Assembly (NCBI GenBank): GCA_021784205.1
Contig: JAJXTB010000064.1
Span: 1-15,061, forward strand
Reading direction: 5' to 3'
Origin: Actinomycetes bacterium
Lineage (GTDB): Bacteria; Actinomycetota; Acidimicrobiia; Acidimicrobiales; RAAP-2
DNA length: 15,061 nt
Position numbers and translations under genes: made by a program. The notes beneath the pieces were generated by a model, which was given only the letters and a program-made list of their open reading frames with translations, was not told the origin of the DNA and did not search any database. This document shows, piece by piece, positions 13,207-15,061 of the stretch; position 1 is the stretch's first letter; each line of letters begins with the position of its first letter.

Positions 13207-14076
13207 ATGTCGAGGGTCTGGTCCATCGCCGCGGGCAGGGGCCGTCGTCTTCTGGTGGGCGCACTCGCGATCGCGCCGCTCAGCCTCGGACTCGCGGTGA
13301 GCCCGGCGCACGCGTCGGGCTCGGGACCGGTCGACGTGCTCTATGCGGGCTCGTTGCTCGATCTCATGCAGAACCAGATCGCGCCGGCCTTCCACCGCGC
13401 GACCGGCTACAGCGTCGTGGGAATCGCCAACGGATCGACGGCGCTCGCGTCTGAGATCAAAGGCGGCACCGAGGTCGCCGACGTCTTCGTGAGTGCCGCG
13501 CCGAGCGTCAACCGCGAGCTCGAGGGAGCGGCGAACGGAAACTGGATCTCGTCGTATCGAGTCATCGGGCGTTCCGCCCTCGTCCTGGGCTACAACCCGT
13601 CGTCCCGGTTCGCCGCGGCGCTGCGCACGACGCCCTGGTACGACGTGGTGGGACGTGCGGGCTTCCTTCTCGGGCGCACGGACCCGGCGAGCGATCCCAA
13701 GGGCGTGCTCGCGGTGAGCGCGCTTCGCGAGGCCGCCCGCCGCTTCCACCGTCCCGCGCTCGCCGCGCTCGCCACCTCGACATCGAACGTCTTCACCGAG
13801 ACCTCCCTGGTCGGTGAGCTCGACGCCGGACAGCTCGACGCCGGATTCTTCTACGCGGTCGAGGCCTCGGCGGCGCACCTGAAGACGGTGGCCCTCGCGG
13901 GCACGCACCTCGCTGGTACCTACACCGCGGCCGTCGTGAACCGCGCGCCGCACGGGCGCGCCGCGCGCGCCTTCGTCGCGTTCCTGCTCGGCGCACGAGG
14001 TCGCGCGATACTCCTGCACAACGGCATCACGCCGCCTGTGGCGCCGAAGAGCGCGGGCCAGTCGCCCACGCCTTGA
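13207..14076 (+). CDS. modA: Molybdate/tungstate ABC transporter substrate-binding protein
   Basis: A 289-residue exported protein: signal peptide to about residue 37 (SPAHA), then a type II periplasmic-binding fold. VDVLYAGSLLDLM (42-54) and ANGSTALASEIKGG (75-88) line the first lobe. WYDVVGRAGFLLGRTDPASD (144-163) resembles the GRSDP-type segment of WtpA/ModA proteins that bind molybdate or tungstate, with Asp159 and Glu219 as possible carboxylate ligands. No lipobox cysteine is visible, so the mode of attachment to the cell surface is unclear. The ATG at 13207 follows GAGGGAGAG and starts the signal peptide; an ATG at 13138 would add 23 arginine-rich residues. The stop overlaps the next start as TGATG. 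Confidence 0.88.
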   Translation: MSRVWSIAAGRGRRLLVGALAIAPLSLGLAVSPAHASGSGPVDVLYAGSLLDLMQNQIAPAFHRATGYSVVGIANGSTALASEIKGGTEVADVFVSAAPSVNRELEGAANGNWISSYRVIGRSALVLGYNPSSRFAAALRTTPWYDVVGRAGFLLGRTDPASDPKGVLAVSALREAARRFHRPALAALATSTSNVFTETSLVGELDAGQLDAGFFYAVEASAAHLKTVALAGTHLAGTYTAAVVNRAPHGRAARAFVAFLLGARGRAILLHNGITPPVAPKSAGQSPTP

Positions 14077-15061
14077 TGCGGCGCAGCCTCAGCTCACCGC
14101 TGCGCTGGCTCGCCGGTCTTGTCGTCTTGTACCTGGCGGGGCCTCTCGTCGCGCTGGTGGTTCGCTTCGTGTCGACACCGCATCGCGGCTTTCACCAGGC
14201 GGGTCTGTATTCGGCGCTGTGGGTCTCGCTGAGCGGCGCGAGCATCTCGCTCGCCCTCATCACCGTCGTCGGACTGCCGCTCGCCTTCGTGCTGGCCCGA
14301 TCAACCAGCCGAATTTCGCGCCTGGTTGGTGTGCTCGTCCAGATCCCCCTGGCGATGCCACCACTGATGAGCGGGATCGTGCTCATCTATCTCGTCGGTC
14401 CCTACACGTTCCTCGGGCGGTTCTTCGACCGCCAGTTGACCAACTCGCGCACGGGAATCGTGCTCGCCATGACTTTCGTGGCCGCGCCGTTCCTGGTGGT
14501 CGCGGCGCGCGCGGCCTTCGAGTCGATCGACCAGAGCCTGCTCGACGTCGCCGAGACGTTGGGACACGGCGAGGTGTCGCGCTTTGTGCGCGTGGCGATT
14601 CCCGTCGCCGCGCCGGGGATTCGCGCGGGCATGGTGCTCGCCTGGCTGCGGGCCTTCGGCGAGTACGGGGCGGTCGTGGTCCTCGCCTACAACCCGACGT
14701 CGCTGCCGATCTACACCTACAACCAGTTCAGCGGGGCGGGTCTCTCCACGACGCTGGCCCCGACGGCCCTCGCGCTGGCGGCGGCGACCGTTGTCGTCGC
14801 CGCGAGCCGCCTGCACTGGCGCCGCCGCGCGCCGCGGCTTCCGTCGGTCGAGCCCCGCGCGCCCGAGAGTGTCGCGGCGCGACCCGTTCGCTTCGACGTG
14901 GACCATCACCTCGGAACGTTCCACCTGCGTCTGAGCTCGTCGCGCGCGGTGCGCCACCTCGCGGTGTTGGGTCCCTCGGGTGCCGGCAAGTCGGCGCTGC
15001 TGCGCAGTCTCGCGGGCCTCTACGGGCCGCAGTCAGCGCGGCTGTGGTGCGGCGAGGACGC
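14076..15061 (+). CDS. modB: Molybdate transporter permease fused to ABC ATPase (3' partial)
   Basis: The ATG at 14076 overlaps the modA stop by one base. The frame stays open to the window end (328 full codons). Residues 1 to about 245 are a ModB-type permease with about six membrane segments, the coupling-loop sequence DVAETLGHGEVSRFVRVAIP (about 155-174) and the family motif FGEYGAVVVL. After a charged linker, residues from about 275 run into an ATPase: Walker A GPSGAGKS at 299-306. Permease and ATPase are usually separate ModB and ModC chains; here I checked that both lie in one frame with no stop between. The C-terminal ATPase motifs (signature, Walker B) are beyond the window. Confidence 0.85.
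   Translation, partial: MRRSLSSPLRWLAGLVVLYLAGPLVALVVRFVSTPHRGFHQAGLYSALWVSLSGASISLALITVVGLPLAFVLARSTSRISRLVGVLVQIPLAMPPLMSGIVLIYLVGPYTFLGRFFDRQLTNSRTGIVLAMTFVAAPFLVVAARAAFESIDQSLLDVAETLGHGEVSRFVRVAIPVAAPGIRAGMVLAWLRAFGEYGAVVVLAYNPTSLPIYTYNQFSGAGLSTTLAPTALALAAATVVVAASRLHWRRRAPRLPSVEPRAPESVAARPVRFDVDHHLGTFHLRLSSSRAVRHLAVLGPSGAGKSALLRSLAGLYGPQSARLWCGED

Noticed and set aside
13063..14019. Upstream extension of the moaE frame by more than 300 codons
   Set aside because: It is antisense to modA and crosses the divergent promoter region; MoaE homology begins at the ATG at 13062.

Overview
This is high-GC DNA with many GTG starts, closely packed genes, threonine/proline-rich linkers in secreted cell-wall enzymes and several apparently leaderless genes. 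Together these point to an actinobacterium, most likely of the Acidimicrobiia type; the taxon is inferred from style, not from a marker gene. Eighteen protein genes are supported, two of them cut by the window ends. I saw no tRNA, rRNA, CRISPR array, insertion sequence or phage gene, and no gene-free stretch above about 180 bases.

Left block (1-4564): a nitrosative/oxidative-stress or Fe-S type cluster. It holds a winged-helix regulator with conserved-looking cysteines (5' end missing), a convergent polytopic membrane protein resembling heme-copper-oxidase subunit I/NnrS-like proteins, then a coupled run of DUF2249, a MIP18/SufT-like DUF59 protein and a DUF488 protein. A hemerythrin-DUF2249 fusion and a small CopD-like membrane protein follow. 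The two rightward promoters carry the same 16-bp palindromic operator in the same position between -35 and -10, so both transcripts look like one regulon.

Middle block (4565-8878): an APC-family permease, an acetamidase/formamidase and an alkaline-phosphatase-superfamily hydrolase of the sulfatase/phosphonate monoester hydrolase type, all rightward. The amidase and the spacer DNA are clearly poorer in G+C than the flanks, which suggests a transferred catabolic module. A dyad-rich promoter region precedes the permease.

Cell-wall block (8879-11293): a divergent pair, an L,D-transpeptidase (leftward) and a D,D-carboxypeptidase-like protein (rightward), both exported and both with Thr-rich segments, followed by a small membrane protein gene (leftward).

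Right block (11403-15061): molybdenum cofactor and molybdate uptake. It contains a strongly divergent MoaC-like protein (leftward), mogA (rightward), moaE-moaD (leftward, coupled) overlapping the mogA 3' end, then modA and a permease whose reading frame continues into an ABC ATPase (a ModB-ModC fusion cut by the window end). The moaE/modA intergenic region carries repeated dyads that could couple cofactor synthesis to molybdate import.
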